DNA from: JBJMQS01 sp045802605
GTDB lineage: Bacteria > Planctomycetota > Planctomycetia > Gemmatales > Gemmataceae
Direction of reading: 5' to 3'
DNA: 64,000 nt
NCBI GenBank assembly: GCA_045802605.1
Contig: JBJMQS010000053.1
Span: 1 to 64,000, forward strand
Positions 26,489-34,713 of this stretch are shown piece by piece. A program made the translations under genes and the position numbers. The notes under the pieces were generated by a model, which made no database searches, was not told the origin of the DNA, and worked only from the letters and a program-made list of their open reading frames with translations. Each line of letters begins with the position of its first letter. The first letter of the stretch is position 1.

Positions 26489-28039
26489 TCATAAGCCCAA
26501 CACGCGCTCGGCCAATTCAATGATCTCGCGGACGCGCCAGGGTTTGCCGCTGCCGGTCAGCGTAGCGTCAGATGCCAGCCACTGACGAACCTTCTTCTCC
26601 GCAGCAACGGCGGTCGAGTGATTACGTCCGCCGAAGTGCTTGCCGATCTCGCCGTAAGAGGCCGCCGTGTGTTTGCGGGCCAAATAGATCGCCAACATGC
26701 GCGGATGGCTGACTGACCACGACCGCGATTTCGACTGCAACGATCCACCCGCGAGGCGCAACACTTGGCACACAGCGGCGTCGATGTCAGTCGGCTGCAC
26801 CACGCGGACGGCGTGCCGCAGCAAATCACCGAGTGCTTCCTTCGCAAGCGCGAAATCCACCGGGCGTTCGAGAACCTTCGCCAGATGGCGAAGGTTGCGC
26901 ACGGCCCCTTCTAGTTCGCGGACATTGCCGCGCAGCTTCGAGGCGATGTGCTTCAACACGTCTTCGGAAATCGTTGGACCATGACCGGCCGATTTCGCCT
27001 TGAGCAATTCAAGCCGCGTGTGTGAGTCGGGCGGTTGCAGTCCCCACACCGCGCCGCCGAGTAACCGATCGGACAACTCTGGAGATAAATCATCCGCGAG
27101 ACGCGGGTGGCAATCGGTCGTCAGCACCAGTTGCTTGCCATCGGCGAGCAGCGTATCGAACGTGTGGAGAAACTCTTCTTGCGTCGCCTTCTTCTTCGCC
27201 AGGAAATGCAAATCATCAATTAACAGCACATCGCAGTCGCGATAGAGCTTGCGAAAGTTCGAAAGTTTCCCATTTCGCATCGCCTGCACGAAACGGTTCG
27301 TGAAATCTTCAGCGGTGGCATAACGAACGCTCAGCCCAGGGAACTTGCGGCGAATGCCCGCATAGATTCCCTCGAGAAGGTGTGTCTTGCCTGTGCCGAC
27401 GGAGCCATGGATGACCAGCGGGTTAGCTCCCTGCCCCGGGTCCTCGACGACACTCTGAGCGGCCGCGAAAGCCACACGATTGCTCGCCCCGACGACGAAG
27501 TCCTTGAAATCGTGCCAGCGGCGGCTACCTGGCCGCGGCTTGGTCGGCGACTTCTTTTCTTCTTCCGCCGCGATGTACGAGACGGCCGGCTTTGCTCCGG
27601 GCTTCGCAGGAGCGCTCAGCGGCGGTGGAAACATCGACGGCGTGGGCCGGCCCTTGCCACGCTTCTTGGTGCCGAGAGCAGCCGATTTTGGTGGATCGGG
27701 AAGTTCAATGGGTTTCTTGGCTTGCTTGCCGGATTTCGGAGCTGTCTGTTGCTTAACCTCTTCTTGCGCGGCGCGAGAGGAACGGAACAGTTCTGGGTCA
27801 ATTTTGAATTTGATGGTCGTGTTCTTGCCAAATATCTCGCGCGCTGTCGCTTCGACCGTTTTGCCAAAGGTCTTTTGCAACCAATCTTGGAAATGCAAAT
27901 TCGGCACACCGATCGTCACGGTGTGTTTGTCGAAATGCAGGCGTGTGTGTCCTTGAAACCAAAGTTGATATCGAGGTAGGCCGATTCGTTCAGCCAATGC
28001 GCGTTCCATCGCGGCAGTGCCGCTAAGGACGGCCTTCAA
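26489..28039 (-). CDS. dnaA: Chromosomal replication initiator DnaA
   Basis: Domain I covers about residues 10-90 (RYQLWFQGHTRLHFDKHTVTIGVPN), then a long, basic, proline-rich linker (about 100-175). The AAA+ domain has Walker A GSVGTGKTH, Walker B VLLIDDLHFL and sensor motifs, and the DNA-binding domain IV ends with the signature GGRNHSTAVAAEKKV. Together these show a complete DnaA. The furthest start is TTG 28039; ATG 28009 is an alternative, with neither having a good ribosome site. dnaN and gyrB are not neighbours. I see no convincing cluster of TTATCCACA boxes upstream. Confidence 0.95.
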   Translation of the reverse strand: MKAVLSGTAAMERALAERIGLPRYQLWFQGHTRLHFDKHTVTIGVPNLHFQDWLQKTFGKTVEATAREIFGKNTTIKFKIDPELFRSSRAAQEEVKQQTAPKSGKQAKKPIELPDPPKSAALGTKKRGKGRPTPSMFPPPLSAPAKPGAKPAVSYIAAEEEKKSPTKPRPGSRRWHDFKDFVVGASNRVAFAAAQSVVEDPGQGANPLVIHGSVGTGKTHLLEGIYAGIRRKFPGLSVRYATAEDFTNRFVQAMRNGKLSNFRKLYRDCDVLLIDDLHFLAKKKATQEEFLHTFDTLLADGKQLVLTTDCHPRLADDLSPELSDRLLGGAVWGLQPPDSHTRLELLKAKSAGHGPTISEDVLKHIASKLRGNVRELEGAVRNLRHLAKVLERPVDFALAKEALGDLLRHAVRVVQPTDIDAAVCQVLRLAGGSLQSKSRSWSVSHPRMLAIYLARKHTAASYGEIGKHFGGRNHSTAVAAEKKVRQWLASDATLTGSGKPWRVREIIELAERVLGL

Positions 28040-28347
28040 TCTCCACCCCCTTTGTCCGCGAACCCCCTAGTCCGCGATCATCGTCCGCGCGGCTTTCTGC
28101 CCCGTATCGTGATCGGCCAGTCAGGGTCGGAGCGTTTAACTATGCGAAGGTCACCGACCCTTGGCGAGAGATGGTCGGAGCGAATGGGACAATTGAACGT
28201 CCGGTGTTAACGGCATTTCCGGCGTTCTCGATATTCCCGGCAGAGTCGGAGCATCCCGAGGAATCCCCACAACCGGCATAATCGTCAAAACTTGCCCCAT
28301 CATTAACCTCGCCCTAACCGAACTACCGAATGTAGCGATCGCATCAC
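28040..28347. other. Gap between dnaA and the acetyltransferase gene
   Basis: About 308 bases without a gene. It contains the dnaA promoter side. I searched by eye for DnaA boxes (TTATCCACA and relatives) and an AT-rich unwinding region and saw only one poor match (ATCCCCACA, near 28265), so an origin here is not supported. Confidence 0.4.
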
Positions 28348-28797
28348 CTACAACGACTTTTCGTAAACCAGGTAAGAGGTTAGGGTCATTCCGATTGAGC
28401 GATAGGAACTTTGACCCACGTCGTTCGACTGCTCCACATAAAGCCGAAGACCGACGACATTAAGCTTCACGGCTTCATATTGAACGGCTTCGTACAGTGC
28501 CCGGAAGACGCTTTGTCCGCGATTTTCGGCATGAACGTATACGCTTTGCAGCCACCAAAACCAACCGTTGCGCCAATCGCTCCACTCGAAAGTCACGGCC
28601 ACCTGGCCCACGATCCGACCGTCCGACTCAGCGAGGTAGTATCGGCCCTTTTGCGGGTCGGCAATGAGTGCTGCGACTCCGGCGCGAACCGTTGCCAAGT
28701 CCAGTTTCTTGTCTTCTGATTCCGCCGCTAAGCGAGCGTTAAATTCCGCAATTGTTCCGACGTCGCCAGAACCGGCGACTCGCACGCTGATCTTCAT
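28348..28797 (-). CDS. GNAT-family N-acetyltransferase
   Basis: The 149-residue protein fits the GNAT fold: N-terminal RVAGSGDVGTIAEFNARLA, the central strand YYLAESDGRIVGQVAVT, the acetyl-CoA-contact region SVYVHAENRGQSVFRALYEAV (a relaxed form of Q/R-x-x-G-x-G/A), and the final GLRLYVEQSNDVGQSSYRSIGM. Substrate is unknown. It diverges from apt; their starts are about 65 bases apart. Confidence 0.8.
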   Translation of the reverse strand: MKISVRVAGSGDVGTIAEFNARLAAESEDKKLDLATVRAGVAALIADPQKGRYYLAESDGRIVGQVAVTFEWSDWRNGWFWWLQSVYVHAENRGQSVFRALYEAVQYEAVKLNVVGLRLYVEQSNDVGQSSYRSIGMTLTSYLVYEKSL

Positions 28798-28862
28798 GGT
28801 TGCCCGATCCGCAAATGTCCGTAGGCTTTCGTTGCGCCATGGTCGACAGCGTAGGGCGGCTC

Positions 28863-29375
28863 ATGAACCTCGCCAAGTACATTCGAGACATTCCGGACTT
28901 CCCCAAGCCCGGAATCGTTTTCAAGGACATTACGCCTCTTCTGGCGGACCCAATCGCGTTCCACCACGCCGTGGATCGGCTTGCGCTGGAGTACGACTCC
29001 AAGCACGTGGATGCCATCGCTGCGGCCGAGGCCCGCGGCTTCTTGTTTGCCGCACCGCTCGCGCTACGGTTGCGAAAGCCACTCGTTCCGCTTCGGAAGC
29101 CCGGCAAATTGCCCCATCGCACTTATAGCCTGAAGTACGAGCTTGAATACGGCTTGGCTGAGCTGCACATGCACGTGGACGGAATCAACGAGGGTTCAAA
29201 GGTCTTGCTCGTTGATGATCTCTTGGCCACCGGTGGGACGATGGCGGCGGGGGCTCAATTAATTCAACAGGCTGGCGGTGTAATCGCGGGCTTCGCCTTT
29301 TTGGTGGAACTCGCGTTCCTCAATGGACGGGAACGATTGAAACCCCACCCGGTGTTCAGCTTGATTCAGTTCTGA
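28863..29375 (+). CDS. apt: Adenine phosphoribosyltransferase
   Basis: From ATG 28863 (MNLAKYIRDIPDFPKPGIVFKD) the protein has 170 residues, the usual length. GTAGGG precedes this ATG; longer starts add non-family residues. The PRPP-binding motif VLLVDDLLATGGTM and the EARGFLFAAPLALRL loop are diagnostic. The enzyme makes AMP from adenine and PRPP in purine salvage. Confidence 0.93.
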   Translation: MNLAKYIRDIPDFPKPGIVFKDITPLLADPIAFHHAVDRLALEYDSKHVDAIAAAEARGFLFAAPLALRLRKPLVPLRKPGKLPHRTYSLKYELEYGLAELHMHVDGINEGSKVLLVDDLLATGGTMAAGAQLIQQAGGVIAGFAFLVELAFLNGRERLKPHPVFSLIQF

Positions 29376-29407
29376 AACAAATCGCCAACCAGGCGGAGAA
29401 AATACGA

Positions 29408-30505
29408 ATGCTGCTGCGATTATCGCTTTGTTTGACGCTTGTCGGAATCAGCTCGCTCGCAATCATGGGATTCCAAACAGGATGCTCGGCTCAACCGCTG
29501 GTGGCTGCGAAAGGTGACGATTGGGCTCGATCGGAAGCGAAACACCTGAGCAACATTCGCCAAGTGACGTTTGACTTCGCCAGAGCTGGAGAAGCTTATT
29601 TCTCGCGAGACGGAAAAAAGATCATTTTCCAAGCGGAAGAGACTAACACTGGAAACCCTTTCTTTCAAATCTTCACGCAAGACCTTCCGAACGGCGCGCC
29701 ACGCCGCATCAGTAACGGCGTCGGAAAAACGACATGCTCCTTCTTCCGGCCCGACGGCAAGAAGATCATCTATGCATCGACGCACTTGGATCTGAACGCC
29801 AAGGAGAAATACGACCCGGAAGTCAGGCAGCGCGCGGAAGATAAAGCGAAGGGCGTCCGTCGCCGATATGCGTGGGACTTCGACGAGCACATGGACATAT
29901 TCGAGGCAGACCCGGACGGCTCCAATCTCAAGCAACTGACAAATACGGCGGGCTACGATGCGGAGGGCTCGTATTCGCCCGACAGTAAACAAATTGTGTT
30001 CTGCTCGCACCGCTCCGGTGGCCTCGAGCTTTGGATCATGAATGCCGACGGAACGAACCCCAAGCAACTCACGCATTCGACCAAACGCGAAAAAGACGGC
30101 AAGATGCCATACAACGGAGGACCTTTCTACTCACCCGATGGAAAACGGGTCATATTTCGCAGTGATCGCCAAGATCCCGACCATCTGCAGATCTACGTGA
30201 TCAACGTGGATGGCACCGGTGAAGAGCGGCTCACAGCGGAAGGCACTTGGGTCCGATGGGGCCCATTTTGGCACCCGGACGGCAAACACATTATCTATGC
30301 CGGCTCCGATCATCAGGGGCGTCCAAACTACGATCTTTATTGGCTGAATTTGGACACCAGAAAAGAGACGCGCATTACGTATGCACCGGGCGCGGACGTT
30401 TTGCCGGTCTTCAATTTTGACGGCAAAAAACTGATGTGGACCTCAACCCGCGATGGCCGGAATCCCTCGCAGATTTATCTAGCCGACTTTAGCGCTCCCG
30501 ATTAG
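29408..30505 (+). CDS. TolB-like beta-propeller lipoprotein
   Basis: The N-terminus MLLRLSLCLTLVGISSLAIM leads to GFQTGC, a plausible lipobox, so the protein is probably lipid-anchored. The mature part has repeated PD40/WD40-like units, each with a phrase such as AYFSRDGKKIIFQ, CSFFRPDGKKIIYAS, SYSPDSKQIVFCSHRSGG, PFYSPDGKRVIFRSDRQ and PFWHPDGKHIIYAGS. This forms a six- or seven-bladed propeller related to TolB and DPP-IV N-terminal domains. It follows apt after 32 bases. Partner unknown. Confidence 0.85.
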   Translation: MLLRLSLCLTLVGISSLAIMGFQTGCSAQPLVAAKGDDWARSEAKHLSNIRQVTFDFARAGEAYFSRDGKKIIFQAEETNTGNPFFQIFTQDLPNGAPRRISNGVGKTTCSFFRPDGKKIIYASTHLDLNAKEKYDPEVRQRAEDKAKGVRRRYAWDFDEHMDIFEADPDGSNLKQLTNTAGYDAEGSYSPDSKQIVFCSHRSGGLELWIMNADGTNPKQLTHSTKREKDGKMPYNGGPFYSPDGKRVIFRSDRQDPDHLQIYVINVDGTGEERLTAEGTWVRWGPFWHPDGKHIIYAGSDHQGRPNYDLYWLNLDTRKETRITYAPGADVLPVFNFDGKKLMWTSTRDGRNPSQIYLADFSAPD

Positions 30506-30531
30506 CGGGCGTGCTTTTTTTCGCTAATCGG
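30498..30531 (+). terminator. Terminator-like inverted repeat
   Basis: CCGATTAGCG and CGCTAATCGG pair over 10 bases, overlapping the stop codon of the propeller lipoprotein gene; a run of seven T lies in the loop rather than after the stem. It may still terminate or stabilise the message. Confidence 0.4.
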
Positions 30532-30825
30532 CAAGCAAATCCGTTGCAACTTGCGCCTTTGGAGCAACCTGGAGGGTGATAGGGGTTGGACACTTGCCGA
30601 CACAGGAAAAACAGGCCCAAAAAAAGCTACAACTTATCGACAGAGGCACCTATCCATGCCTATGATGTGACGACCGTGAAGGTTCAGTGAATGGGCACCG
30701 CGGGCCCGAGCCAGAGGATGCATTCACAACGACTGATGTAACAACGGACCTACCGCGGGTCGATTCAGGATGACCTGCGACGGATCGCCAACCGCGGCTT
30801 AGCCGCAGCCCCCCGAGGCCGGATT
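30506..30825. other. Gap with no supported gene
   Basis: About 320 bases between the propeller lipoprotein and the HEAT-TPR gene. It contains a small palindrome-like stretch (AACCGCGGCTTAGCCGCAGCC, about 30790-30810) but no clear gene, tRNA or riboswitch that I can see. It should hold the promoter of the downstream gene. Confidence 0.4.
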
Positions 30826-31506
30826 GTGACACCTCCCCGTCTACTAAAGTTTTATCGTCAGCTTCCCAATCCCCATGTCGTCGTCGATCCCGACGTTCGC
30901 CAAGCCAGCGACACTCAGAGTGTCCTGAAATTTCGGCGACAAGTTCGCAAATGGTACAACGAAGCGACGCTGTGCCGACTGCTCGACTCGGACCACGCCG
31001 AGTCTCGGCGTGCCGCTGTTGTGGCCTTGAGCCTCATCGGCGGCATGGCAGCGAACACGGCATTAGCGGCACGGCTGATGGACAATGACCGGCAAGTTCG
31101 CCAGTTGTGTTCGGACGCGCTTTGGTCAGTGTGGTTTCGTGGCGAGAACGAGGCCCAGGGCCGCAAGCTCCAGGCCGTTCTGAACCAAGCCAATCCGCGC
31201 AACGCCCTCCGTGGCCTCGACGCATTGCTTCGCGAGACCGCCGATTACGCGGAGGCCTACAATCAACGAGCCGTTTTGTTTTACCGTCTCGGCGAGTATC
31301 AAAAGGCAATCGCGGATTGCGAACGCGTGCTGCGGCTGAATCCTCATCACTTCGGCGCAGCAGCCGGCATGGCCCAGTGCTACGTGCGGTTGAAGAAGCC
31401 GCGAGCTGCCTTACGTGCATTCCGCAACGCCTACCGAATCAATCCGAACCTCGATGACGTCAAGGAAGCGATCCAGTCGATCGAGGAAGTGCTTGGCGAC
31501 CGGTAA
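30826..31506 (+). CDS. HEAT-repeat/TPR protein
   Basis: Starts at GTG 30826. Residues about 45-110 contain two HEAT-like helical pairs (ESRRAAVVALSLIGGMAANTA, RQVRQLCSDALWSVW). Residues about 120-220 form three TPR units (LDALLRETADYAEAYNQRAVLF, LGEYQKAIADCERVLRLNPHH, KPRAALRAFRNAYRINPN). These are protein-binding scaffolds. It has no signal peptide, so it should be cytoplasmic. Function unknown. Confidence 0.75.
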   Translation: MTPPRLLKFYRQLPNPHVVVDPDVRQASDTQSVLKFRRQVRKWYNEATLCRLLDSDHAESRRAAVVALSLIGGMAANTALAARLMDNDRQVRQLCSDALWSVWFRGENEAQGRKLQAVLNQANPRNALRGLDALLRETADYAEAYNQRAVLFYRLGEYQKAIADCERVLRLNPHHFGAAAGMAQCYVRLKKPRAALRAFRNAYRINPNLDDVKEAIQSIEEVLGDR

Positions 31507-31522
31507 GATTTGAACCACACAA

Positions 31523-31567
31523 AACGAAGATGGCCACCGTGAGGTTCTCACGGTGGCCATCTTCGTT
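31523..31567. terminator. Bidirectional terminator hairpin
   Basis: A perfect 21-bp stem (31523-31543 and 31547-31567) with a 3-base loop, flanked by AAAA/TTAATT, lies between the convergent HEAT-TPR and ymdB genes. Confidence 0.85.
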
Positions 31568-31576
31568 AATTGAGGT

Positions 31577-32356
31577 CTAGTTCGTCACATCAATTCTGAC
31601 GCGCTCGATCGCTGTGGCCCGCTTCGAGGTGTCGTCGACATCCACAATCGCCCCGCCCAGCCTCACGTCGCCGTCAGCGACATCAAACGTCGTTGGCTCA
31701 AAAGTCAGTGCGTGTTTCAGCACGGGCTCTACCTTGCGGCCCAGGATGCCGTCGTAGGGCCCGGTCATGCCCACATCGCAAATAAATGCGGTGCCACCCG
31801 GCAGAATTTGTTCATCAGCGGTGGGGACGTGCGTGTGTGTGCCCAACACAGCCGCGACGCGGCCTTTGAGATGATGGCCCAGCAGATACTTCTCCGCGGT
31901 CGCTTCGGCGTGGGCGTCCACGATCACGATTGAATTTTTGAATTGCTCCAAGAGTCGATCCAACGCGGCGAAGGGACAATCGGCCGGACGCATGAACGTC
32001 CGGCCCAGTACGCAGATTGCCACGATTTTCTGACCGTCGGGCATCGTGAACGTTGCAAACTCCCGTCCAGGCGCAGCGGCCGGGAAATTCGCGGGCCGGC
32101 AGAGACGTTCTTCACTGGCCATTAACTCAATGATGTCCGACTTTTTGAAGCAGTGATCACCGAGCGTCACCAAATCGACGCCGGCTTCGCGCAATTGGCG
32201 ATAAGCGGAAGGCAAACAGCCGCTGCCGTTAGTCACGTTTTCTGCATTGGCGATCACGACATCAACGCTGCGCTCGGACCGAAGCTTCGGCACCGCCGTC
32301 TTCACGGCGGTTAGCCCCGGTCGTCCAACAATGTCGCCGATAAACAGAATTCGCAT
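31577..32356 (-). CDS. ymdB: YmdB-family metallophosphoesterase
   Basis: From ATG 32356 the protein reads MRILFIGDIVGRPG, with metal-site motifs NAENVTNGSG, TLGDHCFKKSD, DAHAEATAEK and GTHTHVPTAD. It matches YmdB, a 2',3'-cyclic-nucleotide phosphodiesterase found beside RNase Y in many bacteria. The third motif has GDH where many homologues have GNH. It lies downstream of rny here, separated by a repeat-filled gap of about 230 bases. Confidence 0.9.
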   Translation of the reverse strand: MRILFIGDIVGRPGLTAVKTAVPKLRSERSVDVVIANAENVTNGSGCLPSAYRQLREAGVDLVTLGDHCFKKSDIIELMASEERLCRPANFPAAAPGREFATFTMPDGQKIVAICVLGRTFMRPADCPFAALDRLLEQFKNSIVIVDAHAEATAEKYLLGHHLKGRVAAVLGTHTHVPTADEQILPGGTAFICDVGMTGPYDGILGRKVEPVLKHALTFEPTTFDVADGDVRLGGAIVDVDDTSKRATAIERVRIDVTN

Positions 32357-32395
32357 GCTCAAACCCAGAGGAATTTCGCCGACGCGTCAGAAGGG

Positions 32396-32580
32396 CCCAT
32401 CATTGCGTGGCCGGGGTCTGAAGCTTCCTGCATTTCGTGGCCGGGTCTGAGGTCGCCCTCAGGCGACCGAAGGCCTGGCTGAACCCGCAAGCGCTTGCCA
32501 CTGCACCGGACCTTCGGTCGCCTGAGGCGACCTTTAGACCCGGCCACGATATACAGGGGCTCTGCTGCGGCCACGAAATC
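32396..32580. repeat. Second copy of the TATTTCGTGGCC composite repeat
   Basis: Like 24463-24690, this segment has outward copies of CATTTCGTGGCCGGG and its complement around an inner inverted part with CCTCAGGCGACCGAAGG and CCTTCGGTCGCCTGAGG, and the shared word AAGCGCTTGCCA. It fills the gap between rny and ymdB. Confidence 0.65.
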
Positions 32581-32592
32581 AGTTGATCCGCC

Positions 32593-34179
32593 TTATCTCG
32601 CCACTTCCACCGCTCGCGTCTCGCGCACGACTGTGACCTTAATCTCGCCCGGATAGTCAAGCTGCTCCTCGATCGCCCGGGCAATGTCGTGGCAAACCTT
32701 CAAGGCTTCCGCATCCGTCGTGCGTGACGAGTTGGCGATCACTCTCAACTCGCGGCCCGCCTGGATGGCATAGGCGTGCTCGACTTGCGGGAAGCCTTGA
32801 GCAACGGCCTCCAGTTGCTCCAAACGACGGATGTACTTCTCGAGTGTTTCACGCCGTGCACCAGGGCGGGCGGCGCTGATCGCGTCGGCAGCGGCGACGA
32901 GAACTGTATAAATGTGGCCTACGGTCACGTCGTCGTGGTGACCCGAGATGGCATGCAGCACATCCGCGTTCGTCTCGCCGTATCGCTTCGCAAGATCGGC
33001 ACCGATCTTCGGATGCCCGCCTTCCATCTCGTGGTCCGCTGCTTTGCCGATATCGTGCAATAGACCGCAACGCCGGGCCAGATTGCCATTGAGCCCGAGT
33101 TCCTCAGCCATCATGCCGCAGAGGTGGGCTACTTCCATGGAATGGTTCAGCACGTTCTGGCTGTAACTGGTCCGGAAACGCAAACGACCCAACAACGACA
33201 ACAGTTTGTCGTGGAGTTGCGGAACGCCCACCTCGTCGGCGGCCTTGCGACCCAAATCCAGGATGTGCTTATCCATCTTCTCTTGGGTGTCTTTCACAAC
33301 TTCTTCGATACGGGATGGATGTATGCGACCGTCCTGGATTAATTGCGTGAGCGCAAGTCGAGCTGTCTCGCGGCGCACGTTGTCGAATGCGCTGACGATA
33401 ACGATGCCGGGCGTATCGTCCACGATCACGTCAACACCAGTCGCCTTTTCAAACGTGCGGATGTTCCGCCCTTCCCGACCAATGATGCGGCCTTTGATGT
33501 CGTCTGACGGGATGTCCACCGTGCTAACGACCGACTCGGCCGTGTGTTCAGCAGCGTAACGTTGAATGGTCGTCGCCAGCACTTCGCGGGCCCGCTGCTC
33601 GGCGGTTTCCTTAAGTTCCGTCTCAAACCGCTGTAGCCGGTTGGCGAGCGTGACGGCCAATTCCTTTTCGAGCCGCTGCATGAGAGCTGCTTCGGCTTGT
33701 TCGCGGGTCAAGCCGCTCAACTCCTGCAGCTTCTGCGTCTGCTCCACAACCATTTGTTCGAGCTGTTGGCTCCGTTTCTCCAGCGTTTCCTTTCGCTCGA
33801 CCAGTTTTTTGTGTTGTGCCTCGAGATGGCGCTTTTCCTTTTGCTGTTCTTCCGCAGTCTTGGTGAGAACGTCCTCGCGCTTCTCCAGACGGCGTTCCTG
33901 GTCGCGCAGGGCGGCCAGCCGCTGATCGTGTTCGGCTTTGAGGGATTCACGCTGCTGATACAGATCCTCTTTGGCCTTAAGTTGAGCTTGGCGAACCAGC
34001 GTTTCCGCTTGTGCTTGGGCTTGCGATTCGAGTTGATCGATTTGGCGGCGAAGCTGATCGGCCAGCGTTTGCGCACCGGTCAATGCGTGACGAGATTGAG
34101 CCCGGGCGAAAAATGATGCTGCGACGAGGCCAACAACGAAACAGACTACGCCAGTAATAGCGAGCCAGAGATACTCCAC
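32593..34179 (-). CDS. rny: Ribonuclease Y
   Basis: I start at GTG 34179 because GGAAGGAG lies nine bases upstream; a GTG 18 bases earlier sits inside that site. An N-terminal membrane helix (MEYLWLAITGVVCFVVGLVAA) is followed by a long coiled coil (about 25-200), a KH domain (DIKGRIIGREGRNIRTFEKATGVD) and an HD domain with the metal motif LLHDIGKAADHEMEGGHPKIGADLAKRY. It is a membrane-bound endoribonuclease that starts mRNA decay. Length (about 528) is typical. Confidence 0.95.
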   Translation of the reverse strand: MEYLWLAITGVVCFVVGLVAASFFARAQSRHALTGAQTLADQLRRQIDQLESQAQAQAETLVRQAQLKAKEDLYQQRESLKAEHDQRLAALRDQERRLEKREDVLTKTAEEQQKEKRHLEAQHKKLVERKETLEKRSQQLEQMVVEQTQKLQELSGLTREQAEAALMQRLEKELAVTLANRLQRFETELKETAEQRAREVLATTIQRYAAEHTAESVVSTVDIPSDDIKGRIIGREGRNIRTFEKATGVDVIVDDTPGIVIVSAFDNVRRETARLALTQLIQDGRIHPSRIEEVVKDTQEKMDKHILDLGRKAADEVGVPQLHDKLLSLLGRLRFRTSYSQNVLNHSMEVAHLCGMMAEELGLNGNLARRCGLLHDIGKAADHEMEGGHPKIGADLAKRYGETNADVLHAISGHHDDVTVGHIYTVLVAAADAISAARPGARRETLEKYIRRLEQLEAVAQGFPQVEHAYAIQAGRELRVIANSSRTTDAEALKVCHDIARAIEEQLDYPGEIKVTVVRETRAVEVAR

Positions 34180-34713
34180 GGCGATCGCTCCTTCCACCCC
34201 GCCGGCACAAGCCGGGAATACCCGGATGAGTCGCCGAATTGATCAGAAGCGGGTAGAAGCAACGACGCAACGGGACCTGGCGGGCCATGCCTTTCAAGAA
34301 GGCACAGAATCCGCCTGGAATGAGAGGCGATATCATGTTCGCGGCCAGCATTAGCCGGGCGAAACACCGGAAAACTGTCCCTTGTCGGAGCGCGCGTCCA
34401 CCGGGCAAGCCCGGTTGCCACGAAGGCGAGCAGGAGGAATAAACCCCACGCCATAGACAGCTCCGAGAAAACCGGCCGACTGTTCGGCCGCATCGCGTCG
34501 GTCTTTGAGAGGCTTCTACCCGCCGACCCGGGACCGACCGAACCAGCGGGGTGCAATCACATGTTAATTCGACACCTCAAGCCGGCATAGAACCCGACTC
34601 GAGCATGCGCGCACACGCGGCATGTTAGCGATGATTATGAGGGGGTGATGTACCTATGGTCAAGTATCACGTGTTAGATTCCTGGTTTACCGACGCGGCC
34701 GGATGAATCGGCC
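34180..34713. other. Gap between rny and purL
   Basis: About 534 bases. A minus-strand frame starting near 34446 (MAWGLFLLLAFVATGLARWT) has GGAG upstream and a membrane-like N-terminus but overlaps the rny start and loses any protein-like character after about 30 residues. I therefore treat the gap as unassigned; it should carry the rny promoter. Confidence 0.35.

Noticed and set aside
28040..28347. Origin of replication beside dnaA
   Set aside because: No cluster of DnaA boxes and no AT-rich stretch; only one poor match.
34146..34556. Minus-strand frame with a membrane-like start upstream of rny
   Set aside because: Only the first 30 residues look protein-like and it overlaps the rny start. 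Kept as unassigned gap.
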